A stretch of DNA of 64,000 bases from Vanessa cardui (GCF_905220365.1 NC_061153.1:4298001-4362000), one strand, 5' to 3'; positions 1 to 10,312 are shown, counted from the stretch's first letter. Translations and numbers: made by a program. Notes: generated from the sequence alone by a model not told the origin.

Positions 1-899
1 TTTATCTTAGTGTCTCATTTCCCCGCGATATCCATGATCTCCGTGATCCACATGGTCACTTGTTGATTTTTCAATTAAGATGTTCCACACATATGAACAG
101 TATGGCAAATGAGGATGCCCTTGAAGCGTATTGTTCTTAATTGTAGGAAGTAGCCGCCTCAAGTGTTGACGAAGTGGGTACTCCCGCACTAGTCGGCTTT
201 GGAGCTGATGAATGATTTATTGGATCCGTGGCTTGCGGTTCTGCCACATAGATGGGCCCCATTACACCGAAGTTGCTAGTAGATGTACCAAGCAGTAAGT
301 GTGCAGTGCTTAGAGATCTTCTTATCACTTCGCAATATGGTTCTGTCTTGTAGCGATCCTTCTATGACAGGTGGAACCGAAGCTGATGAGGACGTGGCAG
401 AGATCGGAGCTTGTTCCGATCCCCCTTCTGATAACGGAGCAAGCATGTCCGAGCGCGTTTTTAAAAAGCATGACGTCAGCACAGCTGACGTCACGAGTGT
501 CAGAGTTTCGATCTATAACCATCTTTGGTGGTATGAAATAAAACTCAGGAAATAATTCTCTCTGATTTATTCCAATATGAGACGGTCCGATCGCTCCGAC
601 GGCTCGACCAAGTCTGTCGAAACCGGCGGTCGCTTGATCTTTTATAACAAAAATAGGTGGGTAGACTTATTCACTCAAGATAACAGTTGTTTACAAACAT
701 TAAATTTTTCAGAGTAATTTAACATTTCAAAATTCACTAGAAATTATTCATTTAACAATGAAACAGTTTTAAATTAATAAAATAATCATTTCTGGACACG
801 TGTTTTTCTTAAATTCGTGGTTCCGCGCCGACATATATAAAAAAAGTAAATCATATCTTCCTTCATAATAATTCAATATTACATTAATTACAATTTTTA
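1..899. other. No supported gene; flank of DIRS-like relic
   Basis: I see no recognisable protein domain here. An open frame of 90 codons on the plus strand (283-555) and several overlapping minus frames exist, but none shows a motif I know, and overlapping open frames on both strands argue against coding. On the minus strand this segment lies downstream of the recombinase stop at 900-902, so part of it may be the 3' region of that element. No inverted or direct terminal repeat was found. Confidence 0.4.
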
Positions 900-2151
900 T
901 TAAATTGGGCAAAAGTAATTTGTCATCCCAGGGCTAGTAGGAGCCTGGACTACTTGACGCCTGTAGAAGCGACGGAATGTGTCACCGGATTTCCAGTTTC
1001 CTTGTGACAAAATTTCGTCAACTGAGCATTATCGGCCCAACTCCTGGACGCGACCGCAGAGCGCACGCTACCCGGAGCTGCGACAATACCTGCCTCTGAT
1101 AAGAGAGATTTCACCCAGCCTGCAATCACCGTACGTGATGCTGGGTTATGATTACCTCTTAAGTTAAGAAATAAAGAATAATTATTTGAGGAATTCCGTT
1201 TTTGATTAAATATTTTGATACAATGCTTCACCCAAAACACCGGATCGAGGTTTCTCGTATTTTCATTCTTTAATAGTTTCCAACCCGATTGCCTATCATC
1301 ATGTACATCGATGTAATCAGAACGGTCAGTTTTAGAGCCAAATCTGGGCCATAATATGATATGATCTGTATTGTCAATGTAATGCTCATTAATGACTGCC
1401 AAGAGGGTCAGATCGTGAATACGTCTACCGGAACACAAAAGAAGTAACATAGCGGCATGTCTGGCGACAGCAAAACAGTTATTTACATTAATTTCATATG
1501 AAGTCAAAAAGGAAATAAGAACATTGACATCCCAAATAGTTTTCTTATGGAGCGTAGGCTTTTTTAACGCTATAGATTTAAGAACATGCTCAACAAGAAC
1601 ATGAGCACTTAAGGCACCAGATGTTTCGCCATTACAAAGGGTAGACACCACGGATTTGTGCAATACTAAATAATAGTAATAGTATTATATGACAGGTTTT
1701 CAATCAAATATAAATCGGCTAAAAATTTTGCTAGAATTGAACCAGATGGGCGATATGGATCAAGTTTCTCTTTTTTACACCAATCTAGCCATCTATGCCA
1801 TGCTACTTTATAAGTATTACGCCAGGATGACGAAAGTAGGTTGAGGAATATTCCAGTCCATTAGGCTGTGAGACCACCCCCACATTTCCATACTTCCAAC
1901 GTCATTTCCTGTACTTTGGGAGGTGGAAGGCCCGTCGAGATGTCTATTAGGTGGCGATTCAGATTCTTGATTGTGAAAGGAGCTGCTAACGCTCGGGATT
2001 TGATATCGGCTCTCCAAAAGACCCGTTCCCATCGTGGCACTTCTAACAGATATAGGCCCTTGGCCAGATTTAGGTGGGCAAGGACCTTGGGGATCAAATA
2101 TTCTAACCAATACATTTCCACTGCTCTGGCAAACTGCGCTGGTAAAGCCAA
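900..2151 (-). pseudogene. DIRS-like tyrosine recombinase relic
   Basis: Tyrosine recombinases of DIRS-type retrotransposons insert a circular DNA copy by strand exchange. Read on the minus strand, an N-terminal stretch (about 2151-1817) leads to a core-binding-like segment (about 1835-1690, containing YKVAWHRWLDWCKKEK). The catalytic part (1663-950) follows, with a box I-like ARHAAMLLLLCSGRRIHDL holding the first arginine. Box II reads GSVRSAVASRSW: the second arginine is present but the usual histidine position is glycine. The last block is in another frame: near 990 the open frame leaves the family pattern, and the +1 frame reads NWKSGDTFRRFYRRQV, with the likely nucleophilic tyrosine, ending at a TAA at 900-902. 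A second shift lies near 1675, at a short TATTAC-like duplication. The RT and RNase H parts of such an element are not next to it, so it is 5' truncated and dead. A Crypton or a captured recombinase is less likely. Confidence 0.72.
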
Positions 2152-2154
2152 TTC

Positions 2155-2372
2155 ATTAATGTAACTGGTTTTAATGATTTACGCCCCATTAGTATTTTGC
2201 CCTGTCTGTCCAAAATACTAGAAAAGGTGGTTTTTAAGCAGATGAACCAGTATGTCATTGATAAAGAAATATTTTTTTTTAGATCGAAACACAGCACTAC
2301 TACAGCTCTAGCTGATGTTGTGGATGACATACTGGAAGCACAGGATGTTGGCGAAGGGACTATTTTAGTTTT
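2155..2372 (+). pseudogene. CR1-type LINE reverse transcriptase fragment
   Basis: About 72 codons of RT fingers/palm: LRPISILPCLSKILEKVV, then a run ending TALADVVDDILEAQDVGEGT. The same segments occur in the larger CR1-type LINEs at 16376-19130 (minus) and 28527-31379 (plus), so this is the same family. The QSGFRKGRST block is damaged to FFFRSKHSTTTAL. Both ends are cut, by the DIRS-like relic on the left and by a dispersed repeat tail on the right. Confidence 0.8.
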
Positions 2373-2456
2373 TTTTATTTTTTTTATGGTATAGGTTGAC
2401 GGACGAGCATATGGGCCACCTGATTGTAAGTGGTCACCATTACATTACATTATTTA
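2373..2456 (+). repeat. Dispersed lepidopteran repeat tail
   Basis: T-rich start followed by a stretch including gacggacgagcatatgggcc and acctgattgtaagtggtcac. I recognise this as a very common 3' tail segment in moth and butterfly genomes, probably from a LINE or SINE (from memory). It bridges the CR1-type fragment and RTE copy A. Confidence 0.5.
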
Positions 2457-4884
2457 AGTGATGCAAGCGTACGCACCGACCTCGACACACTCGGACGATG
2501 AAGTGGAAGAATTATTCGATGACATATCGAGGGCCCTCCACTTCACCACGAAAACCCACTACAACGTTGTCATGGGGGACTTAAACGCTAAAGTGGGAGT
2601 ACAGAACTGCGGCGAATCGGTAGTAGGACCCCATGGATTTGTAAGCAGTAATCATAGGGGGCAAACGCTTGTCAACTTCCTCGAACGGGAGGGGCTCTTT
2701 TTGATGAACTCCTTCTTCAAGAAGCAGCCGCAAAGGAAGTGGACGTGGCAAAGCCCTGACACTATGACAAAAAATGAGATCGACTTCATAATGACGGACA
2801 AGAGGCATATATTCAGAGACGTCTCAGTGATTAATAGGTTCAATACCGGTAGTGATCACCGACTCCTCCGAGGCTCTGAATATCAATTTTAAGGCCGAGC
2901 GCGCCCGTCTGATGAAGTCCACGCTCCGACCAAAGCTGCTCCAAACCATTGCGGGATCTGAAACATTCCAGTCAATCCTGGAGAACCGATTTGTTGCTGT
3001 AGAAACCACAACTGACGTAAACCAGAACCCCGAAAATGTAGTTCGAATTCTCAGGGAAGAAGGCACGAGATATTGTGGCATGCAGCGTAAGGGCAGGAAG
3101 TCCAACCTTTCGGAAGAGACTTTGGGGCTCATGAAGAAACGACGTGAAAATCCACCTGTCACTTCGTCAGAGAAACGGCAATTAAACGAAGAGATCAGCA
3201 GGCGCGTACGACACGACCTCCGGTGCTCCAATACTCCTGCAATAGAAAGAGCTATTGAGCAGAATCGGGGGTCTAAGGTGTTCGTACAATCTCTTGGAAG
3301 GAGCCACCTGACGAAGTTGACCACAGCAAGTGGAGAAGTCGTTTCTTCGAAGCCGGCAGTACTTTCGGAAGTAGAGGACTTCTACGGCCGGTTATACGCA
3401 TCGCATGCATCTCGACCAGATCCCGAAAATGAGGATCCTAGAGCTACATTAACGCGCCATTTCTCCGAAGACCTGCCTGAAGTCAGTATTGGCGAAATCG
3501 AGACTGCTATTCGACAGCTTAAAAATGGAAAAGCCCATGAAGAGGACGGCGTTACCACAGAGCTATTAAAAGCGGGAGGTAAACCGGTACTTAAGGAACT
3601 TCAGACGCTTTTTAACTCTGTCCTCTTCGAAGGGAGAACTCCGGAGTATTATATAGAGCGTGGAGTAGCTATAAGCTGTTTTCCAGAGTGATCACGAACC
3701 ATCTTGCGCGAAGATTCGACGAATTCCAACCCCCGGAGCAGGCCGGGTTTCGGACCGGATACGGCACCATAGACCACATCCATACAGTGCGGCAGATTAT
3801 ACAGAAGTCCCATGAGTATAATCGGCCCCTGTGTCTTGCATTCGTGGACTATGAGAAGGCCTTTGACTCGGTTGAAATCTGGACTGTTCTGGGGTCCCTG
3901 GAGCGTTGCCAAATTGATTGGCGATACATCCAAGTGATGAGATGTCTCTACGAAGCTGCCACCATGTCCGTCCGAGTACAGAATCAACATACAAATCCCA
4001 TGCCATTGCATCGAGGAGTGAGACAAGGGGACGTTATTTCCCCCAAATTGTTCACTAAGGCAATGGAGGATATGTTCAAAAACTGGAAAGGACGTGGCAT
4101 TAACATCAATGGCGAATACATCTCTCACTTGAGATTCGCAGACGACATCGTCATCGTGGCAGAAACGCTGCAGGACCTACAACAAATGCTGAACGAGCTC
4201 GCTAATTCTTCTATGGATAAAACCAAGGTCATGTTTTATGAACATGTTCTACCGGAACCGACTACGATACACGGTACCGTCCTCGAAATTGTTCAAAAAT
4301 ATGTCTACCTCGGGCAGACTCTGCGATTAGGTAGAAACAACCTTGAGGACGACGTGAATAGAAGAATTCAGCTGGGTTGGGCAGCGTTTGGGAAGTTTCG
4401 TCGAATCTTAACATCGTCGATCCCACAGTGCCTTAAGACGAAAGTCTTCAATCAGTGCGTCCTACCCGTCATGACATACGGAGCCGAAACGTGGACACTC
4501 ACGACAAGGCTGGTCCACCAGTTTAAAGTCGCTCAGCGTGCTATGGAAAGGGCTATGCCTATGCTCGGCGTTTCTTTGAGGGATCGCATCAGAAATGAGG
4601 TGATCCGTCAAAGAACCAAAGTCATCGACATAGCCCACCGGATTAGTAAGCTGAAGTGGCAGTGGGCTGGTCATATTTGTCGTAGAACCGACAACCGTTG
4701 GGCAAAACGTGTTCTAGAGTGAAGACCGCGTCTCGGCAAACATAGTGTAGGACGTCCTCAGGCACGGTGGAGTGACGATATACGCAAGGCGGCAGGCAGG
4801 AGCTGGATGCGAGTAGCCGGAGAAAGACCACAGTGGCGTGCACTGGGAGAGGCCTATGTACAGCAGTGGACAAAAACGGGCTGA
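2457..4884 (+). pseudogene. RTE-clade LINE, copy A (5' truncated)
   Basis: RTE LINEs carry one endonuclease-reverse transcriptase ORF. This copy starts inside the APE-type endonuclease (MQAYAPTSTHSDDEV; VVMGDLNAKVG; GSDHR near 2850) and runs through the linker and RT (FVDYEKAFDSVEIW, GVRQGDVISPKLF, LRFADDIVIVAETLQ with the catalytic ADD) to the C terminus, stop at 4882-4884. Against copy C (45405-48490) it shows a 2-nt deletion near 2873, loss of about 75 bp of RT near 3648 (the YRPISLLSHVYKLFSRV block), an in-frame loss of about 8 codons near 4215, and a TGG-to-TGA-type stop near 4720. All 5' sequence before the mid-endonuclease is missing. It is dead as a gene but one of three long copies of one family here. 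Confidence 0.9.
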
Positions 4885-5084
4885 TGGTGAAATCGTCAAT
4901 GCGCCACCAACCTTGGGAACTAAGATATTATGTCCCTTGTGCCTGTAGTTACACTGGCTCACTCACCCTTCAAACCGGAACACAAGAATACTGAGTACTG
5001 TTGTTTGGCAGTAGAATAACTGATGAGTGGGTGGTACCTACCCAGACGGGCTTGCACAAAGCCCTACCACCAAGAAACTTTAGT
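4885..5084 (+). repeat. Dispersed repeat between RTE copy A and CR1-type LINE
   Basis: No coding motif. It contains ttgggaactaagatattatg, actggctcactcacccttca and ctacccagacgggcttgcac, strings I know as a frequent lepidopteran repeat; assignment to a family is from memory and uncertain. It may be the 3' part of copy A or a separate element. Confidence 0.45.
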
Positions 5085-5751
5085 ACTTTTAGATTTTTCT
5101 CGGGCCTTTGATAGCATTAATAGAGCACTACACTACTGTTTTCGAAATTAAATTACTATGGATTTAGTTTAGAAACTATCAAATGGTTCTTAAGTTACTT
5201 AGGAAATAGAAGTCAGATTGTTGAGACATCGCAAGAGGATGGCACTAAACAGTTTTCGGACTGCAATGCAGTAACCAGAGGTATTCTACAAAGATCTATC
5301 CTTGGGCCCCTCCATTATGTAATTTATAGTGCAGATGTAGTCAAAACCATACAAAATTACAACTACCACATGCTTGCTGATGACGTACAAATATATATCT
5401 CATTCAAACCTGATAATATGAATTCGGTCGTCAAAAAATTAAATAACGATTTAGAACGCATCACACGCAAACTGGTCATAATCACACACACTAACTCTGA
5501 ATGCAAGTAAAACGAAATACATGATAATAGGTACGAGTCATTTCATTAACAGAATTTCACATAGGGATGTAGTAATATGTATCAAGGGTGAACGAATTGA
5601 TAGAGTTACGGAGGCGCGAAATCTAGGACTACTTATAGATGAAAATCTAAGATTTCATAAACACTACGTTAGTGTTGTAAAAAATTGTTTTTACCGTCTA
5701 AAAGTTCTTTATCGTAAATTAAAAATATCGAGAATTTATAAGTACAGATGT
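5085..5751 (+). pseudogene. CR1-type LINE RT, left part
   Basis: RT palm with several frameshifts. VLLDFSRAFDSINRAL (motif A) starts near 5088, the GVPQGSILGP block is damaged near 5280-5320, the YADD block is degraded near 5370, and an open stretch at 5521-5781 contains ERIDRVTEARNLGLLIDENL. The frame is cut at 5751 by the Penelope-like insertion and resumes at 6637 with LCESLIMSKLNYADTV. The same order without interruption is seen at 30700-31000, which shows that 5752-6636 is an insert. Confidence 0.82.
5740..5751. repeat. Target site duplication, left copy
   Basis: The 12-mer aagtacagatgt is repeated exactly at 6637-6648 and flanks the Penelope-like insert. It lies in the CR1-type RT reading frame, so one copy is the original site. 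Confidence 0.85.
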
Positions 5752-6636
5752 TTAAATAAAACTAATTATAACGGATGCTGAACACCTAGAGGACGAGCTA
5801 CGTCAGGTCAAGCTTGCACTCCACCAGAACAAGCTGCCCGTGCCTCGCCAGCATCGCAGAAGCCGTATCAAGCCACCCACAGTTGAGCGACAACCTGCAT
5901 TTCTACTATATGTGAAAGGAGTTACAGACAGGATTGGCAACATCTTGAAGCGAGCTTCGATTAAAACCGTTTACAAGCCTCATAAGAAAGTGAGCCAGTT
6001 CTTGAGACCTATCAAGAGTAATATCCCTTTACAAACTGCAGGAGTATATAAACTCGAATGTGAGTGTGGTTTATCTTACATAGGCCAAACAAAGAGAAGT
6101 ATCGGTACCAGGGTCAAGGAACATATAGGAGATGTCAAAAATAGGCGTTCTTCAAAGTCTGCAGTCTGTGAACATGCTCTGGATAAACCTAACCATTTTA
6201 TCCGATTTGATAAAACACAGATCCTCGCTAGAGAACACAGATTCATTCCTAGAATGATACGCGAGGCTATTGAAATTCAAAAACATCCAAACTTCAATAG
6301 AGAAGATGGTTGGAGACTTTCTAACACCTGGGATCCACTTATTAAAAATTTAAAATCCCAAATCCAACAGACTGCAAGACCTAAAGATACAGTTAGTGCC
6401 TTCTGCGTGCAACCGGAACGTTACTCAAGATATAGATTGAGAAATCGTTGGCGGTAGTTGTTAATAATATTTCCTTTGTTCTTCAAATAGACAAATGTCA
6501 TCTTAGTCTACCCGTGACCACGAACACTGCAAAGTGCTCGAAACGTCGGGATGTTTAAAAATAATTAATATACGCGATGCATCCGTTATAATTAGTTTTA
6601 TTTAAATGTGTAATAATCGCGAAAATTTAAGACAAC
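5752..6636 (+). mobile_element. Penelope-like element insertion, 5' truncated
   Basis: An 885-bp insert between two copies of aagtacagatgt. It holds the C-terminal part of a Penelope-like polyprotein with a GIY-YIG endonuclease. A 28-bp sequence at its left end (5751-5778) is an exact inverted copy of 6579-6606 near the right end, consistent with the rearranged ends (pseudo-LTR or inverted copies) known for Penelope-like elements. After the right arm, about 30 nt of unique sequence precede the second target duplication. Confidence 0.85.
5778..6457 (+). pseudogene. Penelope-like polyprotein, C-terminal RT end plus GIY-YIG nuclease
   Basis: Penelope-like elements encode an RT joined to a GIY-YIG endonuclease that nicks the target. 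This fragment begins in the RT C-terminal region (near NILKRASIKTVYKPHKKVSQ) and continues without a stop into the nuclease: GVYKLECECGLSYIGQTKRS gives the GVY...YIG motif with the following arginine, then RVKEHI and the late part with HFIRFD and REAIEIQKHPNFNREDGW. It ends ...YSRYRLRNRWR at a TAG. The frame is open for about 220 codons but lacks the RT core, so it cannot act alone. A second copy of the same family is split at 34857-35205 and 40207-40357 on the minus strand. Confidence 0.88.
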
Positions 6637-7260
6637 AAGTACAGATGTAAGAATTAGGTTGTGCGAGTCCTTGATAATGTCCAAATTGAATTACGCTGAC
6701 ACGGTAACCGGTCCTAGACTTCTATCACACACGAAACAACTAATTCAGAGAGTCCAAAATGCCTGTACTAGGTACTGTTTTGATATTCCGCCTCGGACAT
6801 ATGTTACACCATATATTAACAATGCAAGGATTTTAAAAATGGACTACCGTAGACAACTACATTTTTCTACTTTGTTATTTGGTATAACAAATTACATTGG
6901 TCTAGTGACTGCAATAAAACCTATGATACGCGGGGCAGCGGTCATCTCCTGCTCGTACCTCGACATCGCTCCACAGCCTTTGAAGGTAGCTTCCGGTACG
7001 CTGCCACCAGGTGTTGGAATAATTTACCGCCGCCGTTTCGAAATCTAAAAACGATTAACAGTTTTAGACGTCATTGTAAATCGTTTTTGCTAAAGCAGCA
7101 AATAGGAACATAAAAGCTTTACAATAATATAATCTTTTTTCGTATCTTATTACAGTTATATGCATTTGTCTTTATTTCCTTACAACAATATTTTAACGCA
7201 AATGACTTTTGTAATGTAATGTATGTTTCAATATTTAGAATATGCTAAAATAAAAAAAAT
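6637..7260 (+). pseudogene. CR1-type LINE RT, right part and 3' UTR
   Basis: This continues the element broken at 5751: LCESLIMSKLNYADTV, then NACTRYCFDIPPRTYV and MDYRRQLHFSTLLFG, then a frameshift region near 6900. A coherent C terminus follows (SFRYAATRCWNNLPPPFRNL in another frame) with a stop near 7110. The matching region at 30900-31379 is open. An A-rich tail near 7248-7262 probably marks the 3' end. Confidence 0.8.
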
Positions 7261-7516
7261 TACAACATCAAAATTTTCAATTTATATAAATAGGTATTAA
7301 TAATTATGACAAACAATGGAGAATGTTCACTAATTTTGATTATTATCGCTCTATATTGTCTGTCAAAAATAAAAAATAATAGTGGAAGAATTAATTCGAT
7401 ACGTCAATTAGTTTCCGAGTTATAAGTAAAACAAGTTGTAACGCACGATCAGGGTTGCCGGTGACGGTGTGACGTCATTGTACAACGCGCTCAGTCTGGC
7501 TCACTCGGTCCGCCCG
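7261..7516. other. AT-rich sequence without recognised genes
   Basis: No motif or long open frame. It includes a less AT-rich patch, gttgccggtgacggtgtgac, just before the inverted repeat pair that starts at 7517. Confidence 0.35.
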
Positions 7517-7854
7517 GTAGTTATAATTATTGTTATATTTGGAGTCGGTGTCAGCCAATAAAACCCTACAGTATATCTATCAAAAAACAATACGAGAATA
7601 CTTTAACAAATATGTTTTTTTATGTTTTATTACCTTAATATGTTCCAAACCCTCTCCTTAATGGAAGAGGAGGCCTTATCTCAGCAGTGGGAAATGTACA
7701 GGCTGTTACTTTACTTTTTTTACTTTACTTTATTACCTTTTACACGATAATATACTGGATCAATCAAGGGGCTCGTATCGCTTCTTTCTTTTGATTGTTG
7801 GGGCAAGGGCACCGTGGCTGACACCGGCTCCAAATATACCTATAATTATAACTA
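7517..7854. repeat. Pair of 40-bp inverted repeats, split by a SINE piece
   Basis: 7517-7556 and 7815-7854 are inverted copies over about 40 bp with about three mismatches (shared core tatatttggag.cggtgtcagcc). They enclose about 260 bp that contain the SINE fragment at 7637-7727; without it the unit would be about 240 bp, MITE-sized. No transposase and no clear target duplication outside the arms were found. Confidence 0.55.
7637..7727 (+). mobile_element. 5'-truncated SINE fragment
   Basis: atatgttccaaaccctctcc, then ggaagaggaggccttatctc and agcagtgggaaatgtacagg match the 3' half of the full SINE at 11393-11690. The tail is a degenerate actttactttt run. An 11-bp tttattacctt lies on both sides (about 7626-7636 and 7728-7738), a probable target duplication. 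The tRNA-like promoter head is missing. Confidence 0.8.
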
Positions 7855-8308
7855 CATGATATAATCGTTAATCGACTTTTAAGTAGTCTAATATTTTTCA
7901 TTTCATTTAACTTAGGAAGACTCTAAAAAATATGTTGAATACGCAATTATTTTTATTACTTTTTCGTGCATATTCATTTGTTTTAAAATAGTGTTTTGTT
8001 TGAAGTCGGTTTTTCTTTTTGTTAAAATTTTTATATAGTTCCAAAAGATGTTAAAACGCGAAAAAAATTGATAAAAGCGATGTAGCGATTAGATCGATTA
8101 CAATAGCGTATTCATAATACATATACGAGACCTCGATACCATCGAACATGTATTTCTCATCTATATCATGCACTACCTGAGGAGAGCAATAATCACAGAA
8201 CGACCTACGGTCGACAAAGTAGACGAGGCGATGGAGGTAATTTATTCCTTTCTGAAAGAAAACTCCAACTAATGTCAATTTTCTATTAGTGAATAAGAGA
8301 CCACGTGT
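7855..8308. other. Non-coding stretch with a weak coding trace
   Basis: AT-rich. Between about 8185 and 8300 one plus frame reads TVDKVDEAMEVIYSFLKENS and, after a stop, CQFSISE; this looks protein-like but I cannot name it. The MITE at 8309 begins just after it. The minus open frame 8051-8278 overlaps the same stretch and shows no motif. Confidence 0.3.
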
Positions 8309-8747
8309 AATAGGCTATTTGATTGGTTTTTAAAATCCATTTTATATTATTTAGTAGAAGTTAAGTAAACCAGTAAAAGTTGGGTTTTTTATTTCTAGTA
8401 CATATTTGCCGAAAAACATCATATTAAAAATTCCATATTTAAATAGCGCGCAAAGACGCTTCTTGGAAAATATGGCGCTGCAATGGGGTCGGTGACGTCA
8501 CTTTCCTGTATTTTAATCTGTGGTACATATAGTAGAAAAGCAGTTTACAAGAAAGTGACTTCATCATAAGCCCGGCCAATTAGGAGCGTTTTGAGTCACG
8601 TGACAAACGTTTGAAAATTTGAATTTTTATTTATGGATTTTTGAATAAATTAAGTATTATTTTTAACTTTCGTTGGTAAATAACCATTTTTAAACTCATA
8701 ATATACACTGATTACAATAATTTTTTCGCATTGTCAAATTGTCTATT
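8309..8747. mobile_element. MITE-like element, copy 1
   Basis: About 439 bp, closely matched by the reverse complement of 49277-49706. The left end starts aataggctatttgattgg; the right end ends caaattgtctatt, an imperfect inverted copy. It carries no ORF. The interior includes cacgtgacaaacgtttgaaa and tggggtcggtgacgtcactt, shared with the second copy. The limits come from that comparison, since the second copy cleanly splits a transposase gene. The target duplication is unresolved (TA or TAT). Confidence 0.75.
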
Positions 8748-8988
8748 ATTATTTTATGTAATTATTACGAATTTGTAGGACGGAACACACTATAATTTTC
8801 ATTACAGTAATTTTTCGATACCTATTACGACAAAAAGGGTAACTTTGCCGTTTCGTTTATAAAAAATACTTTGATAAAAAAGGCATATTATTCAATACAA
8901 GATTTTGTAGATGATAAAAAAGCTTGAAATTAATACCTATTTCCAGGCAGGATACATTACATACATATATAATTGTATTTAACTAATA

Positions 8989-10283
8989 CGAGGGGTGATC
9001 CAAAAGTAATGATAAGAGGGTATTTCTAGACTTCATAAAAGTCTAAAAAAAATTGTTTAGTTGCTTTATATACCCACTAATTCAGGATAAAAAAATCATA
9101 TAAATAGGTCATCATTCCTTGGAGATACAATCATTTGAATAGCGACTGTCGACAATAATTCATCAATATGGAGAAAAACGAGATAAGAGCTGTCATAAAG
9201 TACCTTTGTTTGAAGAAAATGTGTACCAAAGACATACACTGCGACTTGATGGAAACATTAGGGGAATCTGCTCCTCCATATTCCACAGTTGCGCGCTGGG
9301 CCAAAGAATTTAAGTTGGGTAGAACATCCACAGAAGATGAACATCGCGAAGGACGCCCATCCACGTCCCTTACTGAAGACAACGTCAAAAAAGTCGAAGA
9401 TATCGTATTGGCAGATCGAAGAGTGACCATCAGGCATGTAGCTGAGATCACAGGGCTTTCATATGGTAGCATTCAAAGAATCTTGGCGAATGAATTGCAT
9501 ATGAACAAGGTGTCTGCGCGCTGGGTGCCGAGAATGTTAACCGACGAGCAGAAAAACAAACGAGTCGACATTTCTAGGGCGAATCTCGAGAAGTTTCAAT
9601 GCGATAAAGACATTTTTTTGTTACGTTTTGTGACTATGGACGAGACCTGGATCCACCACTTTGATCCTGAAACCGAGCAACAGTCTATGACATGGAAGCG
9701 AGCCTCATCACCGACGCCGAAGAAATTCAAAGTATCGAGTTCGGCGGGGAAAGTTATGGCGTCTGTTTTTTTGGACGCTGAAGGAATTATTATGGTGGAG
9801 TACTTGGAAAAGGGGGCCACTATTACGGGCTCTTATTATGCAGACCAAATAAGAAGATGGCGGGAGGCCATCAAACAAAAAAGTCGTGGCAAACTGCGAG
9901 CAGGTGTGTTGTTCCATCAAGACAACGCTCCGTCTCACAAAGCCGCAGTTGCGATGACTGCCATCCAAGAATCCGGGTTCGAAATACTCGAATACCCACC
10001 CTATTCCCCAGATTTGGCTCCCAGTGACTTCTATCTCTTTCCTCGGCTCAAAGAACACCTGCGAGGCAAGAAATTTGAAGACAATAGCGAAGTGATGGCT
10101 GCAGTTGAAGAATTTTTGGAGAGTCAGAGTGAAGATTTTTTTTTGAAAGGAATTCTTGGCTTAGAAAAAAGATGGACTAAGTGTATTGACTTATTAGGAG
10201 ACTATGTTGAAAAATATATATTTTTTAATAACATTATTCACATTGTTTATTATCAATTATCATTATTTTTGGATCACTACTCG
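8989..10283 (+). mobile_element. mariner element with both TIRs
   Basis: A 1295-bp element bounded by TA dinucleotides at 8987-8988 and 10284-10285. The left TIR begins cgaggggtgatccaaaagta and continues with atgataa; the right end is its imperfect inverted copy (attatttttggatcactact then cg). Size, TA target and gene content fit the mariner family of the IS630-Tc1-mariner superfamily. Confidence 0.92.
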
Positions 10284-10301
10284 TATGATTGTATTTTTTA
10301 A
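9168..10301 (+). CDS. mariner transposase (D,D34D), open throughout
   Basis: Cut-and-paste transposase acting in the nucleus on its own TIRs. The ATG at 9168 is chosen because MEKNEIRAVIKYLCLKKMCT starts the usual N-terminal helix-turn-helix region; a second one lies at about residues 80-110 (VTIRHVAEITGLSYGSIQRI). WVPRML precedes the catalytic domain. The triad is visible: D in VTMDETWIHHFD, D in FHQDNAPSHKAA, and D 34 residues later in PDLAPSDFYLFPRLK. The protein is 377 codons against roughly 345-350 for typical relatives. DYVEK, where relatives usually stop, is followed by 29 more codons reading through the right TIR, so the original stop seems lost. No frameshift or internal stop is present. 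It is the best-preserved transposase in the window and may be a recent insertion. Confidence 0.92.
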   Translation: MEKNEIRAVIKYLCLKKMCTKDIHCDLMETLGESAPPYSTVARWAKEFKLGRTSTEDEHREGRPSTSLTEDNVKKVEDIVLADRRVTIRHVAEITGLSYGSIQRILANELHMNKVSARWVPRMLTDEQKNKRVDISRANLEKFQCDKDIFLLRFVTMDETWIHHFDPETEQQSMTWKRASSPTPKKFKVSSSAGKVMASVFLDAEGIIMVEYLEKGATITGSYYADQIRRWREAIKQKSRGKLRAGVLFHQDNAPSHKAAVAMTAIQESGFEILEYPPYSPDLAPSDFYLFPRLKEHLRGKKFEDNSEVMAAVEEFLESQSEDFFLKGILGLEKRWTKCIDLLGDYVEKYIFFNNIIHIVYYQLSLFLDHYSYDCIF

Positions 10302-10312
10302 ATGTTGAAAAA

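Noticed and set aside
283..555. A 90-codon protein gene
   Set aside because: No motif, and overlapping minus-strand frames of similar length exist; no evidence for coding.
6480..6560. Hammerhead ribozyme in the Penelope-like 3' region (ctcgaaacgtcggg looks like a GAAAC core)
   Set aside because: Penelope-like elements can carry hammerheads, but the required CUGANGA-type core is not in place upstream of the GAAA, so I do not call one.
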